This document shows positions 8,787-18,463 of a DNA stretch of 64,000 bases, in pieces. Source of the stretch: Pumilibacter intestinalis (GTDB lineage Bacteria; Bacillota; Clostridia; Christensenellales; Pumilibacteraceae); the NCBI RefSeq assembly GCF_943193005.1, contig NZ_CALPCH010000005.1, positions 1-64,000 of the forward strand, in the 5' to 3' direction. Positions within the stretch are counted from its first letter, which is position 1, and the number at the start of each line of letters is the position of its first letter. A program made the position numbers and the translations under genes. The notes beneath the pieces were generated by a model. The model was not told where the DNA came from and did not search any database. It saw only the letters and a program-made list of their open reading frames with translations.

Positions 8787-8815
8787 ATTATATCAATATA
8801 CGTGCCATTTTGCAA
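8787..8815 (-). promoter_or_regulatory. Internal promoter before the GH2-fold gene
   Basis: TTGCAA (8810-8815) and TATAAT (8787-8792) lie 17 bp apart on the minus strand, some 30 bp from the ATG. The -35/-10 region is bracketed by GGCAC (8772-8776) and GTGCC (8802-8806), a possible operator. This would let the last two genes of the train be expressed alone. Confidence 0.6.
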
Positions 8816-8856
8816 GTCTTTTTTACCCGTGTGACTCAAAAAGGGAAAGATAAATG

Positions 8857-9912
8857 CTATTCTTTCACCGCTTCTTTGCCCGTTTGCGCCGACTGAAACA
8901 GCACCCAAAAGCCCTCTCCCGACTTTTCTTCGCCGAGCGGCACAAAATCCGCGCCCTCGAGAGAAGCGGGCACCGCGCCGTATTTGCCCGGCACGCCGTA
9001 GGCGATAAAATCGGGAGCGGAGCCGATTAGCCCCACCACGTAGTATCTGCCGCTCGAGTCGTAATCCACTTTTACCCAGCGGGTATCGGGCAAGGCGCGT
9101 TCGAGCGGCTCGAATTTTTCGCAGCTCGAAAACAGCTTTTCTATATCGCGCCGCACCGAAGAATAAAAGTCCGCGCCCGTTTTCACCGCCGACACCGCTT
9201 CTTCCACGGTGTAGCGCGACGCGCTTTTAACCTCAATCGTGGCGGCGGCGGATTCGTCGCGCACGCGCTTGGTTTCCGCAACCGGCTCGAGGCGTGGCTT
9301 ATATGCCGCGCCCTTTATTTCCCCGAACCTGCCCGAAAGATAACGCCGTTGCATTTCGCTGGGCGACAACCTCTCGTCGTAATGATATTCGGGCTCTCGT
9401 TCGCGCGCCGAATATTCGAAATAATTAACCTCGCTTATGGCGTTGTCTTTGTATTGCGACGGGTCTATATCCAAAAAGTAATCGCCTATTTTTCTCTCGC
9501 TGTATTCGAATTCCGTCGCCGCCGCACTCTTAATTTCATTAGTAACAGACGCCTTCTTCTCAAGCCGCTCTCTCCTCAGTCCGTCCATTACGTTGGCTTC
9601 CCACAACTTTCCCGCGTCGGCGGTGCCGTAAAGCACCACCTCTTCGTCGTAAGTGCGGAACACCACGAGGTGAACCGAGGAATATTCGCCCTCGGGCAAA
9701 GCGAATTTGCTCTTTATCCGCCCGAGCGAGCCCACCTCGCGGCGATAAACGCTCGCGCTCGTCTTTACTCCGAGAGCGTACTCGCCTGCGGTTAGGTCGG
9801 GAAGCGAAAACGCGTTCAAAGTTACGAACACGCCCGCGCCGTTGCGCTCTATAAGAGCCGTCCCCTTGCCCGTTTTGCCCGACAGTATCACAAGTTTTTT
9901 CTCGAAGTTCAC
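8857..9912 (-). CDS. Conserved-looking protein of unknown function
   Basis: A 351-residue soluble protein without signal peptide, starting at GTG (9912), with GAGGTGGCGGAG in front. The N-terminal part (about 1-110) looks like a beta-rich domain (GKGTALIERNGAGVFVTLNA). The middle (about 120-230) is charged, low in complexity and rich in Glu/Arg. The C-terminal part (about 240-345) is again globular (YYVVGLIGSAPDFIAYGVPG). I do not recognise a family with confidence. It lies between the GH2-fold and SGNH genes in the same direction, but nothing in the sequence ties it to sugar metabolism. Confidence 0.55.
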   Translation of the reverse strand: MNFEKKLVILSGKTGKGTALIERNGAGVFVTLNAFSLPDLTAGEYALGVKTSASVYRREVGSLGRIKSKFALPEGEYSSVHLVVFRTYDEEVVLYGTADAGKLWEANVMDGLRRERLEKKASVTNEIKSAAATEFEYSERKIGDYFLDIDPSQYKDNAISEVNYFEYSAREREPEYHYDERLSPSEMQRRYLSGRFGEIKGAAYKPRLEPVAETKRVRDESAAATIEVKSASRYTVEEAVSAVKTGADFYSSVRRDIEKLFSSCEKFEPLERALPDTRWVKVDYDSSGRYYVVGLIGSAPDFIAYGVPGKYGAVPASLEGADFVPLGEEKSGEGFWVLFQSAQTGKEAVKE

Positions 9913-10007
9913 GCTCCGCCACCTCGTACATAAATATTCGGTTTTATTGTACTCGAATATATATGTTTCATTACGGCAGAATATGACGAAAAATGAGTAT
10001 TTTGGGC

Positions 10008-11087
10008 TTACAAAACAGTTGCGAGCAAAACTTGCGCGTAAGCGCGAACGAGAAAATCGTTGGGGTGATTTACGTTGTTGCCCGTCATATCCCTAAAGCG
10101 TTTACGCTCGAGCAAGTCGAGATGCATGGCGGTCATATCCGCAACCGCAACGAACGGGTATTGGGGATTTTCTTCTATTTCGTACAACGCCTTGAAATAT
10201 TCTTTTTGATTGCCCGAGTACCAATCGCTTTCGTTGTTGGGCACGGTGGTGGATACGAGTATTATCGCGCAGTCGGGCTTTGCCGCACGTATCGCGCCTA
10301 TCATGCCGAGTATCTGCTCTTTGTATTGCTCGGTAGTAAGCGCGGGGTCGTTCATGCCGAACGCTATAACGGCAAGGTCGGGCGCGTATTTCACCACCCG
10401 CTCGCCCACGTTATCCAACCCCCACCGCGTGTTCATTCCGCCCACGGCGGTGTTTACCACGGAGATTTCCGCCCCGAACTTTTCGCGCAAAAAGTCGCAG
10501 GTCATTTTATCGAAAGAGGGAGTGTGCGGCAAGGTTTGTCCGCCCTGCGGCATGCCGCTCGCGTTGCAACCCGTGGTAATGCTGTCGCCGTAGAATACCG
10601 CGGTAACGCTTTGCTTTTTGCGCAATTTTTCTGTAAATTTCGCAAGCCTGTCGCTCTTGCTCGCGGGCACGCGCCCTTTCCACTCGCCGCCGTGAACGTA
10701 GCTTACCGCTATCTGCTTGCGCGTAAACGTGTCTTCCTCGCCGTATTTCATGTACCGAGGTTCGTTGAATTTCAAGCCCGTAGCTTTCTCTATTACGCTT
10801 ATGCCCACAATATCGGGCTGAGTTTTATAGTATTCGTCTATTTCGAAAAAGGGCATGCGAGAACCCGAAAGCCGCTTTATCTCGCCGTTTTCGGTTATCT
10901 CGTAGTCTTTGCCGCGCTCGTATTCTATATCAAGTCCGTAATTGCGCACCGAAATAATTCGCTCGGGTTTATACAAAAGCGGCGCGCAATCGTTCTCTCC
11001 GACCATTAGCACGGTTTCGTTATACATTTCGTTGCCGCTCCAAAACGGCTTAAGCCAAGTTTGCAAATCGTATTCGGCGTATTTCAT
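10008..11087 (-). CDS. SGNH/GDSL-family hydrolase, cytoplasmic form
   Basis: A 359-residue protein with an N-terminal beta domain (about 1-155) and an SGNH esterase domain. The nucleophile is Ser169 in YGDSITTG. The oxyanion Gly is in AVGGM (about 215-219), the Asn is in FGMND (246), and the His is in NHPND (341). Such enzymes remove acetyl or similar groups from glycans. It lacks a signal peptide, unlike its relative at 25615-26835, with which it shares domain order. Next to GH78 and GH2-fold genes it probably deacylates imported oligosaccharides. Confidence 0.8.
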   Translation of the reverse strand: MKYAEYDLQTWLKPFWSGNEMYNETVLMVGENDCAPLLYKPERIISVRNYGLDIEYERGKDYEITENGEIKRLSGSRMPFFEIDEYYKTQPDIVGISVIEKATGLKFNEPRYMKYGEEDTFTRKQIAVSYVHGGEWKGRVPASKSDRLAKFTEKLRKKQSVTAVFYGDSITTGCNASGMPQGGQTLPHTPSFDKMTCDFLREKFGAEISVVNTAVGGMNTRWGLDNVGERVVKYAPDLAVIAFGMNDPALTTEQYKEQILGMIGAIRAAKPDCAIILVSTTVPNNESDWYSGNQKEYFKALYEIEENPQYPFVAVADMTAMHLDLLERKRFRDMTGNNVNHPNDFLVRAYAQVLLATVL

Positions 11088-11153
11088 AACTGCATATTAT
11101 CACACCACTCGCAAAATGTCAACGAGATAGCAATACTAACTTGTTTCCCGCAG

Positions 11154-11243
11154 GAGATTGCCGCGCTCGCACAGCTCGCTCGCAATGACAGACTAAAACC
11201 CAATGTCTTTGCGAGAAGGGCGCAGCCCGACGAAGCAATCCCA
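11154..11243. repeat. Palindromic intergenic repeat between the SGNH and GH78 genes
   Basis: A GAGATTGCCGCG..CTCGCAATGACA unit (11154-11190) is followed by a diverged copy ending GAAGCAATCCCAG (about 11206-11243). It belongs to the family described at 797-1072. Confidence 0.65.
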
Positions 11244-11256
11244 GCCGTGAGAAACG

Positions 11257-13749
11257 TCACCCTTCGTATTTGTATTCGCCCGCGCCCACGCGGTAAACGT
11301 TGCCCGCGAACTTAATTTCCGCGCTCGTACCGTGCGGCACGACAACGCGCAACGCAACTTTGCCGTTCTCCCGCTTCCACTCCGACACAATCCTGCCGCG
11401 CACAGTATCCAAACTGCCGCGCACAAAATCGAGGCTTTGCGCAAAAACGGGCTCTATGGTGATTTTGTCGCACGCAACGGCGTCGTCGCGCACGTTAATG
11501 CCGGCAAGGAAACGGTATAAAAACGCGTCGTAGCTTCCGAACATGGGGTGATTGAAAGAGTGCATTTCGTTTTGCATTTCGGCTTCCCAACGCTCCCACA
11601 CGCTCGTTGCCCCGTTTGCTATCATGTAGCCCCAACCCGGGTACTCGGGATTGCGGAGTATTGCGATAACTTCTTCGGCATAGCCGTATTCGGCGAGCAC
11701 GTAAAACACGTGTCTGTATCCCACGTTGCCGCTCGTGCAGTGATGACCGCGCTTTACGCAATCGCGGTAAATATTGTCGGCAATCGCCTGCCTTGCGTTT
11801 TCGGGCGCGAACCCGAGCGACACGGCGAGCGCGTTTTCGGTTTGCAGACCGTTGCAGTAATCGTTCGTTTCGGCTCGGAAATACTTCGCGTTGAGAGCCT
11901 TCGCGCTGTTTTCGGCGTGCTTGCGGTACTCCGCCGCGTCTGCGGAGTTGCCCGCGATTTCGGCAAGCCGAGTCATCTCTTTCAAATGCCAGTAAAGGAA
12001 CGCCGACGACACATATATTCCGTCCGCCTTTATATCGGGATAGGGATATACCCAGTCGCCGTAATAGGTGTAGTTCGTAATGTACCCGTCGGAGCGCGAC
12101 AGCAGGTAGTCAACCCACTTTTTAACTCCCTCGTATTCGTTTAGGCAGGTGTTCGAGTCGCCGTAATAACGGTTGGCGTACACAGCCAAAAGCGGATAAA
12201 TCACGCAAACGGGGTCGGCGGGAATGCCGCCCGTGTAATAAGGAACGGTGTCGGCTATCGCGCCCTCCGCGGTTTGCGAGTCGGTAATATCGCGTATGAA
12301 TTTGGGAATAAACCGCGCCATATCCACGTTGTACATGGTTTGGTAAATGCGCGAGCTGAGGTCGTTGAGCCAGCCGAACCGCTCGTCGCGTTGGGGGCAG
12401 TCGGTTAATATGGAGTGCTCGTTGTTCCGCTCGGTGCGCACCGCTATCTCGTGCAACTTGTTGAGCGTAGCGCAGGAGCACTCGAAAGTCCCCGCCGACC
12501 GCGTTGCCGTGTGCACGTGCTCGCCCACCGCTTCCAATATTTCGGCGTTGCCCTTTATCTCCGCCTGCACGTATCTGAACCCGTGATATGTAAAGCGGGG
12601 CGCCCACTCTTCCACGCCCTCGCCGCGAAGAATGTATTTGTCCGAACACCGAGCCGACCGCAGATTTAAGCGGTTCACCCGCCCGTCGTCGCGCAGTTGT
12701 TCGCCGAACTTGAGCGTTACCGCCGAGCCCCTACGGCCTTTCACCTTTATGCGCAACCGCCCCGCAATGTTCGCGCCCACGTCTATCACGCACACACCCT
12801 TTTCAAGCTCCGTGCGCTCCTTTTCGGGATAGCTCGCGCACACCTCGATAGGCTCTATCTGTTGCGCCTCGAGCTTGCCCGCGGGCGCGGCGGCGGCAAT
12901 GGTGTACATCCAGCCGTTTCCCCAAGTGGGTTCGTAATCGAGCGTGTTCCAATTGCGCGGATATACGTCCTCTATGCGAGCGTCGTACACCTCGCCGCCG
13001 TATATGCTGTTGTCTACCGTGGGGCTTCCGCCCACCCACCAGCCATACGCAGGTCCGGAGTGGTCCTCGTATACGCTGCCGTCGGCATACTCAACGTAAA
13101 ACTGCGCGAGCAGTTTGCGCGAGCCCAACCAGCCGTAGCCGAGTTCTATGCCCACCACGTTGTCGCCCTTGCGGAGATTTTGCATATCGTAAGCGCGGTA
13201 AAACACCCGTTTGGAGAATTCGCTAATTGCGGGGTCGAGCAAAGCGTTGCCCGCCTTTTTGCCGTTTACGAAAAATTCGTGATAGCCCAGCCCGCAAATG
13301 TACGCCCTTGCCCGCGCTATCTCTTTTGTTTGGTCTAAGGTTATTTTTTTGCGAAACAACAGCGTTCCCCCGTTGAAATTCGCGGGAACGGAAACCCAAC
13401 TTCCTTTCCACTCGCTTTGATTGTATATTGCGGTTTCAAAGAAATTCTGTCCCGAACGGTACGTTTTGCCGTCTTTGTCCGTAGCCGTAACGCTCGCAAA
13501 GTATCTGCCGCGCGACTCGAGAGGTTTGCCGCCGTATTCCACGGCAACGTAATTCTCCGACTCCACAACGCCGCTGTCCCACATATCGCTCTTATCGGGC
13601 GCAGTGCCCACGGTAATGCGGTAACTCTTTTGCGCGGCATAACTGCCCGCGGGATACTGCCAGCCGAAACGCGGTTTCCGCGCCTCCACGGCAAGAGGGT
13701 TTTCTTGATATTCCGTTTTGAATTTCAACAGGTCAAACGCTTCGGTCAT
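11257..13749 (-). CDS. Alpha-L-rhamnosidase, glycoside hydrolase family 78
   Basis: An 830-residue enzyme that releases terminal alpha-linked L-rhamnose. The start is set at MTEAFDLLKFKTEYQ (13749), because GGAG precedes it and the longer frame only adds repeat-derived residues. Order: N-terminal beta domains (about 1-430), then the (alpha/alpha)6 barrel with the family hallmark DCPQRDERFGW at 450-460, later ATSVWERWE and a C-terminal beta domain ending near the stop. No signal peptide, so it is intracellular and acts after uptake by the ABC permeases upstream. Together with the GH106-like gene it points to a rhamnose-rich substrate. Confidence 0.9.
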   Translation of the reverse strand: MTEAFDLLKFKTEYQENPLAVEARKPRFGWQYPAGSYAAQKSYRITVGTAPDKSDMWDSGVVESENYVAVEYGGKPLESRGRYFASVTATDKDGKTYRSGQNFFETAIYNQSEWKGSWVSVPANFNGGTLLFRKKITLDQTKEIARARAYICGLGYHEFFVNGKKAGNALLDPAISEFSKRVFYRAYDMQNLRKGDNVVGIELGYGWLGSRKLLAQFYVEYADGSVYEDHSGPAYGWWVGGSPTVDNSIYGGEVYDARIEDVYPRNWNTLDYEPTWGNGWMYTIAAAAPAGKLEAQQIEPIEVCASYPEKERTELEKGVCVIDVGANIAGRLRIKVKGRRGSAVTLKFGEQLRDDGRVNRLNLRSARCSDKYILRGEGVEEWAPRFTYHGFRYVQAEIKGNAEILEAVGEHVHTATRSAGTFECSCATLNKLHEIAVRTERNNEHSILTDCPQRDERFGWLNDLSSRIYQTMYNVDMARFIPKFIRDITDSQTAEGAIADTVPYYTGGIPADPVCVIYPLLAVYANRYYGDSNTCLNEYEGVKKWVDYLLSRSDGYITNYTYYGDWVYPYPDIKADGIYVSSAFLYWHLKEMTRLAEIAGNSADAAEYRKHAENSAKALNAKYFRAETNDYCNGLQTENALAVSLGFAPENARQAIADNIYRDCVKRGHHCTSGNVGYRHVFYVLAEYGYAEEVIAILRNPEYPGWGYMIANGATSVWERWEAEMQNEMHSFNHPMFGSYDAFLYRFLAGINVRDDAVACDKITIEPVFAQSLDFVRGSLDTVRGRIVSEWKRENGKVALRVVVPHGTSAEIKFAGNVYRVGAGEYKYEG

Positions 13750-13784
13750 TTTATTTCTCCGTGTAATTTTTTGTATGTTCTCAT

Positions 13785-13937
13785 GCAGGGGATTGCTTCG
13801 CTTTGCTCGCAATGACAGGTTTACCCAAACGGTTTACTGTCATTGCGAGCGAGTATAACGAGCGTGGCAATCCCAGGCATGAGGCACTTTCGGTTTCTTT
13901 TCTCATGCAGGGGATTGCTTCGCTTTGCTCGCAATGA
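13785..13937. repeat. Three palindromic intergenic repeats after the Ig-like protein gene
   Basis: Two nearly identical copies reading CTCATGCAGGGGATTGC and CTTTGCTCGCAATGACA (about 13778-13817 and 13903-13938) enclose one copy in the opposite orientation (13839-13878). The 13750-13940 gap contains nothing else I can support. Confidence 0.75.
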
Positions 13938-13940
13938 CGG

Positions 13941-16916
13941 TTAAGCCGCCCTTTTCTTTCTCACCATAAGCACGGCGGCGAGCGCGAGTATTGCCGCGCC
14001 GAACGCAATCGACGCGTATCCCGCAACGCTGCTTCCGCAACCGCAGCCCGCTTCTTCTTCCACCACAACCGTTATGGTTGCGCTGAATTCTTCGTCGCCC
14101 ACCGTTACCGTTACGGTAACGAGCTGTTCGCCCAAAGTATTCTTGTCATAGCCCTCGAGCACCGCGTTCGTAAAGTCGGCGTCTTCGGTTTTGCCGGTTG
14201 CGTATACGAGCTTGCCTATGCCGCTCAAGTTCGGCGTTTCGGTGCCCTTAGTTACGGTTATCTTCTCAACCTCGCCGAAGCTGAGTTCTATTACGCCGTC
14301 TACCACGTTAAGCGTTATTTTTTTAACTATATCGCCGCCCTCGCGGTTAATGAGCGTAACGGTTATTTCGGTTGTGCCGAGTTTCTTCGCCGTAATTCTG
14401 CCGTTTTTGTTCACCGTGGCAATGCTTTCGTCCGCCACCGAATAGGTGAACGACCCCTCGGTTGCGCCTGCGGGCAAGCGGCGCGCCCCTATGTTCTTCT
14501 CCTGCCCGATTATCACGTTTAAGCCGTCGGGCACTTTCACGTCTTGCGTGGGCGCAAACACCACCCAAAGCGAGCCGTCGAAGATGTAAGTTACCTGCTC
14601 TTTGAGCACGCACTCGCGCACCGCCATGCCCGTGCCGGGTTTCATGCTGTCTTTGTTGGAGGGGTCCTCGTTGCCGAGCTTGTCGCCCGTCCACAAATAG
14701 CCCGCAAACCCCGCCTGCAAAACTATTCTGTCGCCCTCGCGGTAAAACCTTTCGTCGGTGTTAAAGTTGTTGAGGTTTATGGCGCGATTGTCGCCGTCCA
14801 TTATGTTTATAAACGCGGGCAATATGGCTATGTTGCCGCCGCCCAAGTTGTAAACTCCGCTTTCCACAACCTCGCCGTCGGCTCTCGTGTACGAGAACTT
14901 GAGCGAGGAAGGTATGAACGTGGTGTCGGTTATGTTGGCGCTGTTGGTGGTGGAGTTGGGGAATTGCACGAACGACGCGAAATTGAACCACTCCACTATC
15001 GCAACCTCTTTTATCTCCATTTCCACGGGCGCAAACACTTTAAGCTCAACCTGCAAGTCATACGTGTTGCCCTCATATGTTACTTTGAGCGTAACTTTTT
15101 GCTCGCCCGCCTCAGCGGTGTTTACGGTGCCGTCTATAACGGTATTGGCTTTGTCGCCCTCGGTAACGAGCTTAAACTCTCTGCCGAAAAAGTCTTTATC
15201 GCCGTTTTTGTATACGGGCACTGCGGTGAAATCTTCGGGAACAAAGAACTCTTCGCCCTTTTCTATCCAAATCTTGTACGCCGTTTTAAGCTCCACTCTG
15301 TCCATGGGCAAAGCGGGTTTCACGTTCAACTCGTAAGTAGCGGTTTTCGCGCCGTCGCCCGAGCCTACCGTTGCTGTTATAGTGGCTGTGCCCTCGGCTA
15401 CGCCCGTGATAAGTCCGTTTTCGTCAACCGTGGCTATAGCCTCGTTACTCGAGGTAAACGACGGGAACGCCGCCGCACCGTCGCTCAATTTCCACTCGAG
15501 CTGTTTTGTGGTTTGAGCAAAAAAGAAATCGTCGGTTTCGGTTGTGATTGTTATGGATTTCGCATCGTGCGTATCGGGGTCGTATTCAACCATTCGGTCG
15601 GAAGCCGCCGTAAGCACAAAAGTTTGGTCTTGCTTGAGTTCTTTTTCGAGCCAAATAAATCCCTCTTTAACTGTAATCCTCGAGCCGATTTTGGCAGGCG
15701 GCAAACCGTTGGGAGTAGCAACGAAACGCGCTCCGTTATAGTTGAAATTGTAACCCGATTTTATGGATACGCCCTGCGAATTTACTATTTCCACTTTGTC
15801 TATTTTTTCCTGCTCGAATGTTTCGCCGCCCGGAACTATTCCCGTATTGTCATCGTTTGTGAACACCACGTTAAATCCCCAAGACGTATGCCAATACCCA
15901 ACCTCCGTTATAGTAAGCGCGGGGCGTTCTTTTATCTCCAAATCAACCTCGCAACTCTTTCCGTCGGTTTCAACGGTTATCTTAGTTGTGCCGACGGTAT
16001 TGAAATCCGCGGGAAGATTTTTGAGCATTCCAAGCTCTACGGTAAATTCGGACTCTTCGGTGGTTCCCTCGTCCGTACCGAATATTTTCTTGCCCGTAAG
16101 TCCCGCAAGGTCGGTTTGCTTAAGCGCGGTTATTCCCTTGTAAACCGAAATTTTACCGCTAACCTCTATAGCTTTAAGCGGAGCAGTAATTTCTTCCACA
16201 GTTACCGCTACGGTTGCGGTTTTGCCGCCGTAAAGCGTGGCGGTTATTGTGGCTGTACCTTTTGCAACCGCTGTGATAGTAGCGTTAAGTCCCGCGCCGC
16301 CTACCGTAACAATGTTTTCGTCACTCGACTCATACGTAACAGGAGCGTCGGCATAGTTTCCGCCCTCATACGCCGCAACAAAATTTATTTTCTTGTTCGC
16401 ACCAACCATTACGCTTTCTGCGGTTTTGTTAGCGGTGAAACCCGTGGGAGCGTAAACAAGCCATGCTCCATCCGCAGAAGAATTGCATAAGTACGAAGCG
16501 GCAGATTTTGTTTCTTTTTCACCCCACGCGAGCCCAGCTTTAACAGTTACCAAATCACCTATTTCAATTGCTGCAGATGTTCTGTTTATAATTAAATTTT
16601 CGTTCAAATATTCAATAGCTGCTGTCTGTCCGTCGCCTAAAATCGTTAATTTGTTCTCATTGTTTTTACTTATATACTCTACATATTCTTTACCATTAGG
16701 TACCCACTGACCTAAATCACTAACGCCGGAACTCGCATCCAATGTCACTAATATCGACTTTCCGGCAAACCCTAATAAATCAGATGTATAACTCGTTTGC
16801 GTTGTTTTTACCTCGGCTTTGCTTTCGTCGAGAGCCAAGGCTAAAACAGCCCCCCCCCCGACCAAAGTACACAGCATAACAAGCATTAGTATACTCGCGA
16901 GCCATTTTCTTTTCAT
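13941..16916 (-). CDS. Secreted Ig-like (Big_2) repeat surface protein with a Cys-containing C-terminal anchor
   Basis: A 991-residue protein with a signal peptide (MKRKWLASILMLVMLCTLVG). At least three bacterial Ig-like (Big_2) domains are visible, each ending in a motif such as GLITGVAEGTATITATV (about 165-240, 455-545, 790-870), with other Ig-like segments between them. The C-terminus has GCGCGS, then a hydrophobic helix (about 962-984), then RKKRAA: a tripartite sorting-type tail. Ten consecutive G residues on the coding strand (16850-16859) encode part of the signal peptide. Likely role: cell-surface binding or scaffolding of the glycan substrate. Confidence 0.75.
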   Translation of the reverse strand: MKRKWLASILMLVMLCTLVGGGAVLALALDESKAEVKTTQTSYTSDLLGFAGKSILVTLDASSGVSDLGQWVPNGKEYVEYISKNNENKLTILGDGQTAAIEYLNENLIINRTSAAIEIGDLVTVKAGLAWGEKETKSAASYLCNSSADGAWLVYAPTGFTANKTAESVMVGANKKINFVAAYEGGNYADAPVTYESSDENIVTVGGAGLNATITAVAKGTATITATLYGGKTATVAVTVEEITAPLKAIEVSGKISVYKGITALKQTDLAGLTGKKIFGTDEGTTEESEFTVELGMLKNLPADFNTVGTTKITVETDGKSCEVDLEIKERPALTITEVGYWHTSWGFNVVFTNDDNTGIVPGGETFEQEKIDKVEIVNSQGVSIKSGYNFNYNGARFVATPNGLPPAKIGSRITVKEGFIWLEKELKQDQTFVLTAASDRMVEYDPDTHDAKSITITTETDDFFFAQTTKQLEWKLSDGAAAFPSFTSSNEAIATVDENGLITGVAEGTATITATVGSGDGAKTATYELNVKPALPMDRVELKTAYKIWIEKGEEFFVPEDFTAVPVYKNGDKDFFGREFKLVTEGDKANTVIDGTVNTAEAGEQKVTLKVTYEGNTYDLQVELKVFAPVEMEIKEVAIVEWFNFASFVQFPNSTTNSANITDTTFIPSSLKFSYTRADGEVVESGVYNLGGGNIAILPAFINIMDGDNRAINLNNFNTDERFYREGDRIVLQAGFAGYLWTGDKLGNEDPSNKDSMKPGTGMAVRECVLKEQVTYIFDGSLWVVFAPTQDVKVPDGLNVIIGQEKNIGARRLPAGATEGSFTYSVADESIATVNKNGRITAKKLGTTEITVTLINREGGDIVKKITLNVVDGVIELSFGEVEKITVTKGTETPNLSGIGKLVYATGKTEDADFTNAVLEGYDKNTLGEQLVTVTVTVGDEEFSATITVVVEEEAGCGCGSSVAGYASIAFGAAILALAAVLMVRKKRAA

Positions 16917-16985
16917 TTTCTTTTCCTCCTGAATTTTTTATTTTGAGTCCGCGCTTTTGAATTTACGGACGCATTTTACTTAACA

Positions 16986-17125
16986 TGTCATTGCGAGGGC
17001 ACTTATGCCCGTGGCAATCTCCTGCACGGAACTCGTTCAGTTGCTATTGCTTTCTCATGGCTGAGATTGCTTCGTCGCTTTCGCTCCTCGCAATGACATA
17101 AACCCGATTATCCTCGCAATGACGG
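16986..17125. repeat. Palindromic intergenic repeats before the Ig-like gene's downstream neighbour
   Basis: Copies at 16986-17022 and 17052-17098 are in opposite orientation, followed by a short remnant (CCTCGCAATGACGG) to 17125. They fill most of the 218-bp gap between the two genes. Confidence 0.7.
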
Positions 17126-17134
17126 CAATCCCGC

Positions 17135-18442
17135 TCACAACTCTACTGCCACGGTGGAAACCACCCTGCCCAAATGGTCTTCTACCCAAATGTAGCACCA
17201 GGTAATCGCGCCGCCCGCCGACTGCGCCATTTCGTCGGTGAGCTCATACTTGAGCGTGTTGCCGCTCGGCGTGAGTCTAAAGTGCGTAAAGTCGGGTATG
17301 CGGTTAAACGCACTGCCCGTTACCGCTATATAGGCGGCTTTTAGGTTTACGCCGCTCGGCACGGATAAAGTAACGCTTCCCTTTTCGCCTTTGAGTTTTC
17401 CGCTAATCTTAATAAGTCCCGCGCCGCCCTTTACCACGGAGTCGGCAAAGGCGTAAGGCTCTTGCCGAGCAAACGCGTGCGAGTGGCTGTGCGCCCATCC
17501 TCTCACGAGCGATATTTGAGCGTTGCGGCAACTCTCCACGGTATACGAAAGACTGTCTACCAACGCGTTGGGGTCGTTGTTCATGGCGAGCAGCAACAGC
17601 GGAGTATTAACGCGGCTCAGTCCTTCGTCGTTGTCCCACACCTGCGCTTCGGCGTGGTTTTTGTAATAGCTGCCCAAATTGCAACTGCCGCTCTCCGCCA
17701 AATTGAGCGAGCAGTAAATGGGGACGGAGAACGCAAACCTGTCGTCGTAACCCGAAATAATAGAGGTTATCACGCCGCCCCAACTCACGCCGCACACGCC
17801 CACTTTATATTTGTTTACATAGGGCAGGCTGTGCAAAAGCGAGTTGCCGCGTATTGCCGTGCTCGTTGCGTAATACATCCAAGTTTGCTCTATGGGCTTG
17901 CTCGCGTCGCCGTAGTTTTGGTTGTGCGGAGCGGTATACTCGCTCTTTACGTAAAGGTCTGCGGGCATATTGTCGCTCGTGCCCGAGGGGAGCGGCACAT
18001 GCCCCTCGAGGTCCATGGCAAGAGCAACGTAGCCGCGGTTTACCCACTCGCACACCCATTGCCAATACGCCGTACCTCCGCCGCCGTGCACAAGCAACAC
18101 CGCGGGAGCTTTGTTTTGCTCGCTCGCGCCCTCGGGTATTCCCAAAAACGCAAAAGCATAGCTTTCCTCGCCGTTGTAGTCGCTACGGTAGTATATCGCC
18201 CGAATTTCGCCCTTTATTTTCTTGTCGGTTCGGTCGTTTTGCTCGTCGCGCTTATACTCGGGAGCGGTCCACAAACTGTCGGGGAACTCCACTCCGTCGT
18301 ACACGGCATGATTTGTCATTACCCTTGTTTCTTCCGTATTATCACCTCCGTTGCCGCCGTTTTCGCCCGCGGAATTATTGCACGCGCACACGCACGCAAC
18401 AAAACACAATGCCAGCGCAAACAGCGAAATTTTTTTAATCAT
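17135..18442 (-). CDS. Lipoprotein alpha/beta hydrolase (acetyl-xylan-esterase or dienelactone-hydrolase-like)
   Basis: 435 residues from the ATG at 18442, which has TAAAGGAGG in front. The lipoprotein signal ends in a Cys-rich VACVCAC lipobox. The hydrolase fold shows the oxyanion strand LLVHGGGGTAYW (about 115-126), the nucleophile elbow GVSWGG (about 203-208), an acid candidate in MNNDPNALVD and a His in the GWAHSHSHAF region. Family members remove acyl groups from polysaccharides. Export and anchoring suggest it trims acyl groups before uptake. The exact substrate cannot be read from sequence. Confidence 0.75.
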   Translation of the reverse strand: MIKKISLFALALCFVACVCACNNSAGENGGNGGDNTEETRVMTNHAVYDGVEFPDSLWTAPEYKRDEQNDRTDKKIKGEIRAIYYRSDYNGEESYAFAFLGIPEGASEQNKAPAVLLVHGGGGTAYWQWVCEWVNRGYVALAMDLEGHVPLPSGTSDNMPADLYVKSEYTAPHNQNYGDASKPIEQTWMYYATSTAIRGNSLLHSLPYVNKYKVGVCGVSWGGVITSIISGYDDRFAFSVPIYCSLNLAESGSCNLGSYYKNHAEAQVWDNDEGLSRVNTPLLLLAMNNDPNALVDSLSYTVESCRNAQISLVRGWAHSHSHAFARQEPYAFADSVVKGGAGLIKISGKLKGEKGSVTLSVPSGVNLKAAYIAVTGSAFNRIPDFTHFRLTPSGNTLKYELTDEMAQSAGGAITWCYIWVEDHLGRVVSTVAVEL

Positions 18443-18463
18443 GGTTTTTCCTCCTTTACTTTT

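Noticed and set aside
14544-16490. Long open frame on the plus strand opposite the Ig-like surface protein
   Set aside because: It mirrors the codon pattern of the real minus-strand gene, has no ribosome binding site, domain or signal, and is rich in Tyr/Arg/Val as antisense frames of G+C-rich genes are.
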